The translations under genes and the position numbers were made by a program. Shown piece by piece: positions 17,411-25,639 of a stretch of DNA of 64,000 bases (position 1 is its first letter; each line of letters opens with the position of its first letter). Source of the stretch: Palsa-1447 sp964414785 (lineage in GTDB: Bacteria > Verrucomicrobiota > Verrucomicrobiia > Opitutales > Opitutaceae); NCBI GenBank assembly GCA_964414785.1, contig CAYPXZ010000011.1, forward strand, positions 26,103 through 90,102. Direction: 5' to 3'. A model generated the notes under the pieces. It made no database searches, was not told where the DNA came from, and saw only the letters and a program-made list of their open reading frames with translations.

Positions 17411-17959
17411 ATGGCGTCCAGGCCCGCAGTCTTCCTTGATCGGGATGGCACTCTGAACGCCCAGGTCGTGCGCGACGGAAAGCCCTACGCGCCCGAGCGC
17501 CTGGAGGATTTTCGCCTGTTGGAAGGCACTCCAGAGGCCTGCCGCGCCCTCAAGGCGGCGGGCTTCGCCCTGGTCGTGGCGACCAACCAGCCGGACGTGG
17601 GCCGGGGCCTGGTCCTCAGGCAAACGATCGAGGCCATGCACTCGCGGCTCCTTGAGCTTGTGCCCGAGATAGACCGGATTGAGGTGTCCTATGACGCGGG
17701 AAGGGGCGAGAAATCCCCGAGGCGCAAGCCCGAACCGGGCATGCTCCTTGACGCCGCCGAGGCGCTCGGACTGGACCTCACCCGATCGTGGATGGTGGGC
17801 GACCGCTGGCGCGACGTCGACTGCGGCAAGCGGGCTGGAGTCCGCACGGTCTTCATCGACTACGGGTACACCGAAGAATTCAACTCAAAGCCCGATTATT
17901 GCGTCAAAAGCCTCCCCGAGGCGGCCGCGGTCATCCTTGCCTCTGCCGGGAGCTCCTAA
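17411..17959 (+). CDS. gmhB: HAD-family heptose bisphosphate phosphatase (GmhB/HisB-N-like), zinc loop missing
   Basis: A 182-residue HAD phosphatase with the nucleophile motif 'FLDRDGT' (Asp10/Asp12), motif II threonine in 'VATNQPDV', the lysine in 'RRKPEPGM' and motif IV 'VGDRWRDVDCG'. In the pathway it removes the C7 phosphate from D-glycero-D-manno-heptose 1,7-bisphosphate. E. coli GmhB has a structural zinc bound by a Cys/His loop just before the KPxPGM segment; here that loop reads 'SYDAGRGEKSPRRKPEPGM' with no cysteine or histidine, so the zinc site is absent. The rest of the active site looks complete. Confidence 0.8.
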   Translation: MASRPAVFLDRDGTLNAQVVRDGKPYAPERLEDFRLLEGTPEACRALKAAGFALVVATNQPDVGRGLVLRQTIEAMHSRLLELVPEIDRIEVSYDAGRGEKSPRRKPEPGMLLDAAEALGLDLTRSWMVGDRWRDVDCGKRAGVRTVFIDYGYTEEFNSKPDYCVKSLPEAAAVILASAGSS

Positions 17960-18009
17960 TCTCCTTGCCCGATTCCCTCCCCTGACCTCAATCACACGAT
18001 ACAAAAACG

Positions 18010-18729
18010 ATGAAAACCCTTAACGATCTGAAGATACAACTCTATGCCGATGGCGCCGACAAGGCCGGCATCCTCGACCTCTATTCCAAGCCCTATATCA
18101 AGGGGCTCACGACCAACCCGAGCCTGATGAAGAAGGCCGGGATCAAGGACTACGAGGCGTTCGCCAAGGACATCCTCCAGACGGTCACGGCGAAGCCGAT
18201 CTCGCTCGAGGTGTTCACCGACGACTTTACGGACATGAAGCGCCAGGCCCTAAAGATCTCGGCCCTAGCCAAGAACGTCTATACGAAAATCCCGATCACT
18301 AACTCGCGAGGTGAGTCCTCCCTTCCGCTGATCCGAGAGCTCGCCAAGCAGGGCGTTAAGCTCAACGTCACCGCGATCCTCACGCTCAAGCAGGTCGCGG
18401 GAGTGGCCGAGGCCCTCAATCCGGCCGTTCCCTCCGTCGTGTCGGTCTTCGCCGGGCGAATCGCCGACACCGGCGTCGACCCCATGCCCCTGATGAGGGC
18501 CTGCGGGGCCCTTCTCTCGGGCCACGACAAGGCCGAGCTCCTCTGGGCGAGCACGCGCGAGGTCCTCAACATCTTCCACGCGGAGGAATGCGGCTGCGCC
18601 ATTATCACCGTGCCCCACGACATCCTCGGCAAGGCGGCCAAGCTCCTCGGGATGGACCTCACGGAACTGTCCCTGGACACCGTCAAGATGTTCGCAAAGG
18701 ACGCTGCCGAGTGCGGTTACAAGCTCTGA
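18010..18729 (+). CDS. Transaldolase (short, TalC/MipB-like length)
   Basis: A 239-residue (beta/alpha)8 transaldolase. The 'GLTTNPSL' motif (about residues 37-44) and the Schiff-base lysine at residue 93 in 'VYTKIPIT' are both present, and 'NVTAILT' follows. Transaldolase interconverts sedoheptulose-7-P plus glyceraldehyde-3-P with erythrose-4-P plus fructose-6-P. Sitting as the last gene of the heptose operon, it could supply sedoheptulose 7-phosphate, the GmhA substrate (inference). Fructose-6-phosphate aldolases share the fold and length, so that activity is an alternative. A likely terminator follows. Confidence 0.85.
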   Translation: MKTLNDLKIQLYADGADKAGILDLYSKPYIKGLTTNPSLMKKAGIKDYEAFAKDILQTVTAKPISLEVFTDDFTDMKRQALKISALAKNVYTKIPITNSRGESSLPLIRELAKQGVKLNVTAILTLKQVAGVAEALNPAVPSVVSVFAGRIADTGVDPMPLMRACGALLSGHDKAELLWASTREVLNIFHAEECGCAIITVPHDILGKAAKLLGMDLTELSLDTVKMFAKDAAECGYKL

Positions 18730-18753
18730 CCTAACACTTCGTCATTTACCATC

Positions 18754-18794
18754 CGGGCGGGCTCCTGCGATGCTTAGGGTCCGCCTGTTTATTT
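18754..18794 (+). terminator. Putative rho-independent terminator after the heptose operon
   Basis: Bases 18754-18764 can pair with 18777-18787 (core GGCGGGCTC with GGGTCCGCC, two or three G-T wobbles) around a 12-base loop, followed directly by a T-rich run TGTTTATTTA. Position 25 bp after the transaldolase stop suits an end to the operon. The next start codon is at 18795, immediately after the T-run, so the structure could instead control the downstream gene. Confidence 0.5.
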
Positions 18795-20225
18795 ATGCGC
18801 AATCGGAAACGCCTGTTGACCCTCGTCGCCCTAGCCGTCGCCATCCTGGCGCCGGCCCGGGCCGCTAACCTGGACGGTTCGAGCCAGGCTTCAGGCAACG
18901 CGGAGGCCGTGAGGCTCTACGCGGAAGCCAACGACTTCGTGACCGGCATGGCCGAGGGGAACTACTCCTACGCCTACCTCCAGTTCTACTGGAAGCGTGC
19001 CCAGTCAAACGTCGACCGCATCCGCCGTGTCTACCCGGACTCCCCCACGGCCCTCGCGATGGCCAAGGGCGACCTCAAGCTGGGCCCCTACACCCTGGAT
19101 TACTTCAAGAACCGGGTCCTGTACAACTTGGAGCTGAAGCGCCTGGGAGCCTTCGACGATGTCAATTGCTCCATCTTCCTCTACGGGCGCGACGAGGGCA
19201 GGTCCGACGCGAGGCGGGATGAGGCGCTTGCGAACATCCTGGAGGTGCTGGCCCGCCGGCAGCGGTGGGGCGAAGCACTCAGGTTTCCCGTCCTCGCCGC
19301 CCACAGGCCGATCCTGCTGCGCAGCATCTTCCGGATCGCTGCCATTTACGGAAATGACGACCTCGTGCGCCGCATGGTGGCCACCGCGACACCGGCCGAG
19401 CGCGAGGCCGCGGGGTTTGACCCGGTCCAAGCGGAGGCGCTGGCACTCCAGGGAAGGCCGAGGTCCGACCTCATCCATTTCGTGGACACCCATCCGACGG
19501 AGGCTGTTCGCACGGCGGCCATCAGGGGCGTCGTCGAGCGCGAGATACTCATCCGCAGGTACGAGAAGCTCCATGTCTCGTTCAGGGACGCCATTCAGAC
19601 CGTCCACCTCGTCGTCCAGAAGGTGGGGCTAAGGGATGACGTCCCCGCACTGGCGAAGCAGCTGGCTGGGGGAAGGATGGACCCGGGCCCCGTCCTCGCC
19701 GCCTATTACGCCGCCCAGGGCAGCGCGCCCGATCCCGAGGCGCCCGCCGAAGCCCACCTCGCCTACATGCAATACCTGGCGGACGCCGGGAGGATGGACG
19801 CCATGGGGTCTCATTCACGCGAGAGAGGCCTGCCGCGAAAGACGCGCAGCGCCTGCGAACTGAAGGCCATCGAGCTCCTCGCCGAGGCGGGCCTTATGCC
19901 TGAGGCTGAATCCGCGCGCAAGGCCTTCGCCCCGAGCGGGACGCCCGGCGCCGAGGACGCCTCGCTCGCCGAGTTTAGGGGGCAGATGGACTCCACGGAG
20001 GCCCCCCTGGTTGCCCGCGAGAAGACCTTCGCGAGCCTTCCCATCAGCGACCCGTGCGTCATGGCCGTCGCGATCATGGAATGGAGCCTGACGCCCAACC
20101 GTTCGCAGCGCGGCGCCACGCCCTGGGACGCCGTGGTCACCCGGTTCGCCGGGGGCTTCGACAACCTCCCGTTGCCAAAGTCGGCAGCCGTCGGCGACGC
20201 GGCAAGCACGTTGAAGCCCTACTAA
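18795..20225 (+). CDS. Secreted alpha-helical repeat protein of unknown function
   Basis: A 476-residue protein with a clear signal peptide (charged 'MRNRKRLL', hydrophobic core, 'APARA' cleavage site near residue 24). The mature part is rich in amphipathic helices of ~30-40 residues with Ala/Leu/Arg periodicity, like TPR- or Sel1-type alpha repeats, but I recognise no named family. No ribosome binding site is obvious: the ATG follows the putative terminator T-run directly. The neighbouring gene, 25 bp downstream, is the 1312-aa glycosyltransferase. A periplasmic scaffold or secretion role in glycan assembly is only a guess from context. Confidence 0.7.
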   Translation: MRNRKRLLTLVALAVAILAPARAANLDGSSQASGNAEAVRLYAEANDFVTGMAEGNYSYAYLQFYWKRAQSNVDRIRRVYPDSPTALAMAKGDLKLGPYTLDYFKNRVLYNLELKRLGAFDDVNCSIFLYGRDEGRSDARRDEALANILEVLARRQRWGEALRFPVLAAHRPILLRSIFRIAAIYGNDDLVRRMVATATPAEREAAGFDPVQAEALALQGRPRSDLIHFVDTHPTEAVRTAAIRGVVEREILIRRYEKLHVSFRDAIQTVHLVVQKVGLRDDVPALAKQLAGGRMDPGPVLAAYYAAQGSAPDPEAPAEAHLAYMQYLADAGRMDAMGSHSRERGLPRKTRSACELKAIELLAEAGLMPEAESARKAFAPSGTPGAEDASLAEFRGQMDSTEAPLVAREKTFASLPISDPCVMAVAIMEWSLTPNRSQRGATPWDAVVTRFAGGFDNLPLPKSAAVGDAASTLKPY

Positions 20226-20250
20226 GGGACCGAGGCGTGCTCCCAACCCG

Positions 20251-23200
20251 GTGAACATCCTCTTCGTCAATTACGGCGACTTTACCAGCAACAGCCTTAA
20301 CCACATAGGCGGATTCGCGAACGCGCTGTCCGCGAAGGGGCACGCCTGCATTGTGGCCGTGCCGTCGGGCAAAGACACCCTCTCCTCGGTCGCGGGACCC
20401 GCCTTCACCGCCGCGCTCTACAACGAGCTCCTCGAGAACCCCGCCCTTTTCCCCGACGCCAGGGCGGCCGACGTCATCCATGCCTGGACTCCCAGGGAAT
20501 TTGTCAGGAAGTTCGTCATCTCCTACCAGCGAGCTGCCGGCCGCAGCGCGAGGCTCCTGGTCCACTTGGAGGACAACGAGGAGCATCTCATCTCCAGCTT
20601 TTCCGGCAAGGCCATCGGGGAGCTAAGGACCATGGGTTTCGGGGCCCTCGACGCGGTCGTCTCCGACCGGCTTCCCCACCCGGTCAGGCACCGGACGTTC
20701 CTGCGCCTCGCCGATGTGGTTACGGTCATCGTCGACAGGCTCAGGGAGTTTGTGCCTCCGGGCATCCCCTGCGAACTCCTGCAGCCCGGCGTGGATGCGG
20801 AGTATCTGGCAGGGGTCAAGGCGGACCCGGCGCTCCGAAAGGAGCTCGGCCTCTCGGGATCCGAGCGGCTGATCGTGTTCACGGGAAGCAACACCTTTGC
20901 CAACGAGCCCGACATGCTGGAGCTCTACCGCGCGGTCGCGCTCCTGAACACGAGGGGATCCCCAACCAGGCTCCTGCGCACGGGAATCAGCCGGCCCGAG
21001 TTTCAGGCAAGCCTCACTGCGGAGCTCAAGGCGCACGTGACCGACCTGGGCTTCATTGCCAAGGCCAGGCTTCCGAAGCTTCTCGCCGCGGCCGACGTCC
21101 TTGTTCAGCCGGGCCGCCCGGGGCCCTTCAACGACTACAGGCTCCCGTCAAAGCTGCCCGAATTCCTGGCATCGGGCCGGCCCGTCGTCCTGCCCCCGAC
21201 GAACATCGCCTTGTTGCTGCGCGACGGCGTCGACGCCCTATTCCTCAAGAGCGGGAGCCCGGAGGACATCGCCGACTGCTGCGAGCGACTATTCCGGGAC
21301 CCAACCCTTGCGCAGAGTCTGGGAAAGGCGGGCGCCGCCTTCGCGCGGAAACACTTTGATCTGGCCGCCAATTCGGACCGGCTGCTCAAGATCTACGAGA
21401 GTGCCCTGGCTAAGCCGGCCCGGGCGAGCTGGGACCACCTGCGCGCCACCGCGGGATCGGACCTGACCGCGGCCGCGCGCGACCTCACGGAGGCCCTTGG
21501 CACCGTCAAGGGCCACCCTGAGCTCGTGGCGCTCGCCGCGGACCTCGCCGACATTGTGGGCGCCGAGGACGCGCGGGCCGCGAACGCCGTCGCCGCCCAA
21601 GACAAGGTCCGCCTTCGCCTCGAGGAGTCCGTGCGCCACCTGGAGCTGCAGCGGGACCTGACGAACCAGCACGCGCAGAACCTAGCCGAGAAGATCGAGC
21701 TCCAGGAGCGGCACATAAAGCTGCAGAAGAAATTATCGGCAAAGCACATACAGAACCTGGAGGCCCGGATCAACGATATCGAGAGAATCTCTAGATCCCT
21801 CAGCGAGAGGGCCGCAAACGACGCAGCCAGGGCGGCCAAGGCGGCCGCCGAATCGGCTTTGGAGCATTCCAAGCTCGTGGCCCGGATCCTGGAAATGGAC
21901 GCCGAGCTCGTCGCCCGCGAGAAAAGGCTTAAGTCGATCATCCAATCGCGCTCGTACAAGCTGACCGCGCCCCTGCGCGACATCGAGCGCCTCTTCAAGG
22001 CGGGCGCGCCCGAGGAGAAGATTGCCCCGGCCTCGCCGGCGCCGACAAAGGCGGCGGAAACAGCGGCGAGCTCGCCTCCTGGGCCGGACGCGGCGCCAGC
22101 CTCATACCACTACACCTTCAACGTCGACCACCCGCTGACGTGGAGCACCGCGTCAAACAAGCTCCTTATCCTCGGCTGGTGCTACGAGAATTCCGCGGCC
22201 CCCATCCGCGGCATCCGGGCGCTCTTCGCCGGCGAGACCTTCGAGGGCGTGTATGGTTCGAAACGCCTCGACGTCCTGGCCTCCACCGGGATGAAGCAGG
22301 CCGAGTACAGCGGCATCAAGATCGACGTGAGGACGCACTTGGGGGACCACCCCCTGGTTGTCGAGGTCCTGCACGACGACGGATGGCACCCGCTGTTCCA
22401 AAAGATGGTCCATGTGGGAAAGCCCGGAGATCCGACCGAGCTGAGCGAATACGAGAAGTGGTGCCGGCAGCACGAAGCCCTGACCGATACCGACCTCCAG
22501 GCGATCCATTCCCATATCGAGGCCTTCGCCACGAAGCCCGTGATCTCGGTGATCATGCCGGTCTACAACACGCCGGAGGCGCTCCTGGCCAAGGCCATTG
22601 AATCGGTCTTCGAGCAGATTTACCCGCACTGGGAGCTGTGCGTTGCGGACGACGCTTCGACGGAGCCCCACGTAAGGGGGGTGCTCGAGCGGTTTGCCGC
22701 GAGGGACCCGCGGGTCAAGGTCGCCTACCGCGCCTCCAACGGCCACATCTGCGAGGCCACGAACACGGCCCTCGGCCTGGCGACCGGCGACTTCGCCGCG
22801 CTCTTCGACCATGATGATACGCTGGCTCCGACCGCCCTCTACGAGGTCGCGGCCGAGATCGACGAGCACCCCGACGCCCGGTTCATCTATTCTGACGAGG
22901 ACAAGGTCGACATGGAGGACCGCAGGTTCGACCCGTATTTCAAGCCGGACTGGAACCCGGACCTCAACCACGGCCAGAACTACACGTCGCACCTTTCCGT
23001 CTACCGCACGCAGCTCATCAGGGAAATCGGCGGGTTCAGGAAGGGGTTCGAGGGAAGCCAGGACTGGGATCTCATGCTGAGGGCCATAGAGAGGATCCCG
23101 GCCTCGGCGATACGCCACATTCCGAAGCTCCTCTACCACTGGCGCGCGGCCCCGGGGTCGACCGCGCTCCAGCTTGCCGAAAAGAGCTACCCGGTCGAGG

Positions 23201-24189
23201 CCGCCCGCATGGCGCTTGCGGACCATTTCAGGCGCACCGGCGAGACGGTCGAGCTCCTTCCGGTGGCCGGCGACCATTGGCGCGTTCGCTACCCGGTCCC
23301 CTCGCCTTCCCCCCTCGTCTCGCTCGTCATCCCCACGCGAAACGCGGTGAAGCTCCTGCGCCAGGCGGTCACGAGTGTCCTCGAAAGGACAGACTACCCC
23401 AATTTCGAGGTCCTCATCGTGGACAACGCATCGGACGACCCCGGGACAATCGCCTATTTTGAGGAGATCCTGCGCCGCAACGACCCCCGGATCCGCATCC
23501 TCCCTTACCGCGAACCCTTCAATTACTCGGCGATCAACAACTTTGCCGTTCGCGAGGCCCACGGCGAGATCGTCGGGCTCCTGAACAACGATGTGGAGGC
23601 CATCAACCGGGACTGGCTCTCCGAGATGGTGAGCCACGCCTCGCGCCCCGGCATAGGCGCGGTGGGGGCGATGCTCTACTACCCGCTCAACACCGTGCAG
23701 CATGCCGGGGTGATCCTTGGCCTTGGAGGCGTCGCCGGGCACCCGTTCAAGGAATTCCCGAGGGGCGACCAGGGCCAGAAGAACCGCCTGCGCCTCGTGC
23801 AGAACTACAGCGCGGTCACCGCGGCCTGCCTGGTGATCCGCCGCGACCGTTTCCTCGAGGTCGGCGGACTCAACGAGAGGGATCTCGCCGTCGCGTTCAA
23901 CGACGTCGACCTGTGCTGCAAGCTGATCCGGGCCGGCTACCGCAACCTCTGGACGCCCCATGCCGAGTTCTACCACCATGAGTCCGCGACCCGGGGGGTC
24001 GAGGACACCCCTGAAAAAAAGGCGCGATTCCAGTCCGAGATCGACTATATGATGAACACGTGGGGCTCGCTCCTCATGGCCGACCCGGCGTACAACCCCA
24101 ACCTGACGCTGGTCGGGGAGGATTTTTCACCCGCCTACCTTTCCCGCGCGACGAAGACCTGGATAGCCCACTTACCCGAAGCCCAATGA
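20251..24189 (+). CDS. Multidomain glycosyltransferase (GT4-like + coiled coil + accessory domain + two GT2 domains)
   Basis: A 1312-residue protein from GTG 20251. Domain order seen: residues ~1-390, a GT4/GT-B-like transferase ('FTGSNTF', 'LPEFLASGRPVV', 'DGVDALFL'); ~430-590, a long coiled coil rich in Glu/Lys/Ala ending in a 'SRSYKLTAPLRD' motif; ~618-727, a small beta-rich accessory domain; ~763-1000, a GT2 domain ('VIMPVYNT', DHDD at ~853, 'SQDWDLMLR'); ~1021-1300, a second GT2 domain ('SLVIPTRN', 'LLNNDVEA' at ~1109). Such fused enzymes polymerise or sequentially extend O-antigen-like glycans on the cytoplasmic face. No membrane segment is visible. The next gene shares the coiled coil and the accessory domain and overlaps by ATGA. 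Confidence 0.88.
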   Translation: MNILFVNYGDFTSNSLNHIGGFANALSAKGHACIVAVPSGKDTLSSVAGPAFTAALYNELLENPALFPDARAADVIHAWTPREFVRKFVISYQRAAGRSARLLVHLEDNEEHLISSFSGKAIGELRTMGFGALDAVVSDRLPHPVRHRTFLRLADVVTVIVDRLREFVPPGIPCELLQPGVDAEYLAGVKADPALRKELGLSGSERLIVFTGSNTFANEPDMLELYRAVALLNTRGSPTRLLRTGISRPEFQASLTAELKAHVTDLGFIAKARLPKLLAAADVLVQPGRPGPFNDYRLPSKLPEFLASGRPVVLPPTNIALLLRDGVDALFLKSGSPEDIADCCERLFRDPTLAQSLGKAGAAFARKHFDLAANSDRLLKIYESALAKPARASWDHLRATAGSDLTAAARDLTEALGTVKGHPELVALAADLADIVGAEDARAANAVAAQDKVRLRLEESVRHLELQRDLTNQHAQNLAEKIELQERHIKLQKKLSAKHIQNLEARINDIERISRSLSERAANDAARAAKAAAESALEHSKLVARILEMDAELVAREKRLKSIIQSRSYKLTAPLRDIERLFKAGAPEEKIAPASPAPTKAAETAASSPPGPDAAPASYHYTFNVDHPLTWSTASNKLLILGWCYENSAAPIRGIRALFAGETFEGVYGSKRLDVLASTGMKQAEYSGIKIDVRTHLGDHPLVVEVLHDDGWHPLFQKMVHVGKPGDPTELSEYEKWCRQHEALTDTDLQAIHSHIEAFATKPVISVIMPVYNTPEALLAKAIESVFEQIYPHWELCVADDASTEPHVRGVLERFAARDPRVKVAYRASNGHICEATNTALGLATGDFAALFDHDDTLAPTALYEVAAEIDEHPDARFIYSDEDKVDMEDRRFDPYFKPDWNPDLNHGQNYTSHLSVYRTQLIREIGGFRKGFEGSQDWDLMLRAIERIPASAIRHIPKLLYHWRAAPGSTALQLAEKSYPVEAARMALADHFRRTGETVELLPVAGDHWRVRYPVPSPSPLVSLVIPTRNAVKLLRQAVTSVLERTDYPNFEVLIVDNASDDPGTIAYFEEILRRNDPRIRILPYREPFNYSAINNFAVREAHGEIVGLLNNDVEAINRDWLSEMVSHASRPGIGAVGAMLYYPLNTVQHAGVILGLGGVAGHPFKEFPRGDQGQKNRLRLVQNYSAVTAACLVIRRDRFLEVGGLNERDLAVAFNDVDLCCKLIRAGYRNLWTPHAEFYHHESATRGVEDTPEKKARFQSEIDYMMNTWGSLLMADPAYNPNLTLVGEDFSPAYLSRATKTWIAHLPEAQ

Positions 24190-24890
24190 GCGAAGACCCG
24201 AGCCAGAGGATCGCAGCGCTCCAAGCCGAGCTGGACGCCGTGAAAAAGCGCGAGGCCGAGTTCCGCGCCCACATGGTCCAGGAGTTCCTCGATAGGGGCG
24301 AACGCAACACCTACCTCCACACCCTGCGCGAGGAGCGGGCCGAGCTCCTCGGGCGCCAGCAGGAGGCGTTTGCGGACCTCGAACTTCTCACGCGGAAACT
24401 CGAGGCGGAGGGGGACCGGGTGGCGGCCCTCGAGGCGAAGATTGCAAGCATTTGGAAATCATGGCCTTGGCGCCTATTGGCTCCCCTGGGCGCATTTGGG
24501 TCCCCCGCACCGATGGGCGCCGCCCAGGCGACCGGCGGGTCCCAGGTCCAAGGCGGCATATTCACCTACTACCTGCATACGTCCCCCTTTAGGATCTACA
24601 GGGACTCGTCGTTCACGCTCCGGGGCTGGGCGTGGCCCCAAGACGGCAGGGCCATAACCGCAGTGCGCGTCGCCATCGACGGTCGCACGTTCGCCGGCCG
24701 CCACGGGATCGAGGAGCCGGAGGTGGTGGCCAAGCACGGCATCCAGCCCAAGAACGCAAGGCCGGGGTTCGAGATCCGCTTCGAGACGCCCCCCGGGCGC
24801 CATCTCCTCAGCCTCGAGGCGCAGATGGAGGGTGCCGAGTGGCTCTGGATCATGAGGACCTCGATCTGGTGCGAGCCCCCCGCACGATGA
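24186..24890 (+). CDS. Coiled-coil protein with the accessory domain of the upstream glycosyltransferase
   Basis: A 234-residue protein starting at ATG 24186. Residues ~5-85 form a coiled coil, ending in a 'SWPWRLLAPL' motif equivalent to the 'SYKLTAPL' motif that closes the coiled coil of the preceding 1312-aa enzyme. Residues ~126-230 resemble that enzyme's 618-727 domain: a strand with Gly-Trp-Ala-Trp (versus Gly-Trp-Cys-Tyr), an 'IDGRTFAG' segment (versus 'FAGETFEG') and a terminal strand. It has no catalytic motif. It may dimerise with, or set chain length for, the glycosyltransferase in the manner of Wzd/Wzc-type or molecular-ruler coiled coils; that is inference. ATGA overlap with the methyltransferase gene. 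Confidence 0.75.
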   Translation: MSEDPSQRIAALQAELDAVKKREAEFRAHMVQEFLDRGERNTYLHTLREERAELLGRQQEAFADLELLTRKLEAEGDRVAALEAKIASIWKSWPWRLLAPLGAFGSPAPMGAAQATGGSQVQGGIFTYYLHTSPFRIYRDSSFTLRGWAWPQDGRAITAVRVAIDGRTFAGRHGIEEPEVVAKHGIQPKNARPGFEIRFETPPGRHLLSLEAQMEGAEWLWIMRTSIWCEPPAR

Positions 24891-25606
24891 GCCGGGCCGA
24901 CGCAAACGCTCGCTGGCTCGAGAGCACGTCGACCCTGGGCGAGCGCTCTGCCTACAAGAAGGTCTGGGAGCGCCAGGCGCAGGACGTCGACGTGGCTTCG
25001 CTTGCCGTCGCCGGACACACGGACGAGGCGACCCTCGAGCTCACGGCGCGGGGTTTCATCGACACCCTTAAGGGCACGGTGGGCGTCGGTCCGAATGACG
25101 TGGTCCTTGAGATAGGCTGCGGCATCGCACGCGTCGGCAGGCCGCTCAGCCAGGAATGCCTGCATTGGTTCGGGTCCGACATATCGGGCGGCATGCTCAG
25201 GCACGCCGCGGCGAGGCTTCGCGACCGACCGAACACGACGCTGGTCGAGCTCGCCACGGTGGGGCTGCAGGAGTTCCCGAGGGACGCCTTCGATCTTGTC
25301 TACTGCACGATCGTGTTCATGCACCTCTTCGAGTGGGACCGCTACCGCTACGTGGAGGAGGCTTTCCGCGTCCTGCGCCCCGGCGGGCACTGCTATTTTG
25401 ACAACTTCCCGCTCGATTCGGAGCACGGATGGAAGGTCTTCACCGAGGGCACGCGCTACCCCCTTGAACGGCGCCCCGCCCATATCAGCATGTCGTCAAC
25501 CCGCGAGGAGCTCGGCATCTATCTGAAAAAGGCCGGATTCACGGATGTGCGCGTCCACGACCTCCCCAATGAGCTCATCGCGGCCACGGGACGCAAGCCG
25601 GGTTAG
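24887..25606 (+). CDS. Class I SAM-dependent methyltransferase
   Basis: A 239-residue methyltransferase starting at ATG 24887 (ATGA overlap). Motif I 'VLEIGCGIARVG' (about residues 72-83) binds SAM; 'FDLVYCTIVFMHLFEW' is motif IV and 'RVLRPGGHCYF' motif V. In a cluster with chain-extending glycosyltransferases and a coiled-coil protein, a methyltransferase can cap the non-reducing end of the glycan, as in the WbdD/WbdA system. No kinase domain is present here, so the analogy is partial. The target could equally be a sugar or lipid hydroxyl. Confidence 0.85.
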   Translation: MSRADANARWLESTSTLGERSAYKKVWERQAQDVDVASLAVAGHTDEATLELTARGFIDTLKGTVGVGPNDVVLEIGCGIARVGRPLSQECLHWFGSDISGGMLRHAAARLRDRPNTTLVELATVGLQEFPRDAFDLVYCTIVFMHLFEWDRYRYVEEAFRVLRPGGHCYFDNFPLDSEHGWKVFTEGTRYPLERRPAHISMSSTREELGIYLKKAGFTDVRVHDLPNELIAATGRKPG

Positions 25607-25639
25607 GGTCCTTCTGCAGCACCAATCCCCCATGGAAGC

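Noticed and set aside
22153..23979. A 608-codon minus-strand frame antisense to the 1312-aa glycosyltransferase
   Set aside because: No recognised motif; the plus-strand GT2 domains are unmistakable, so it is a shadow.
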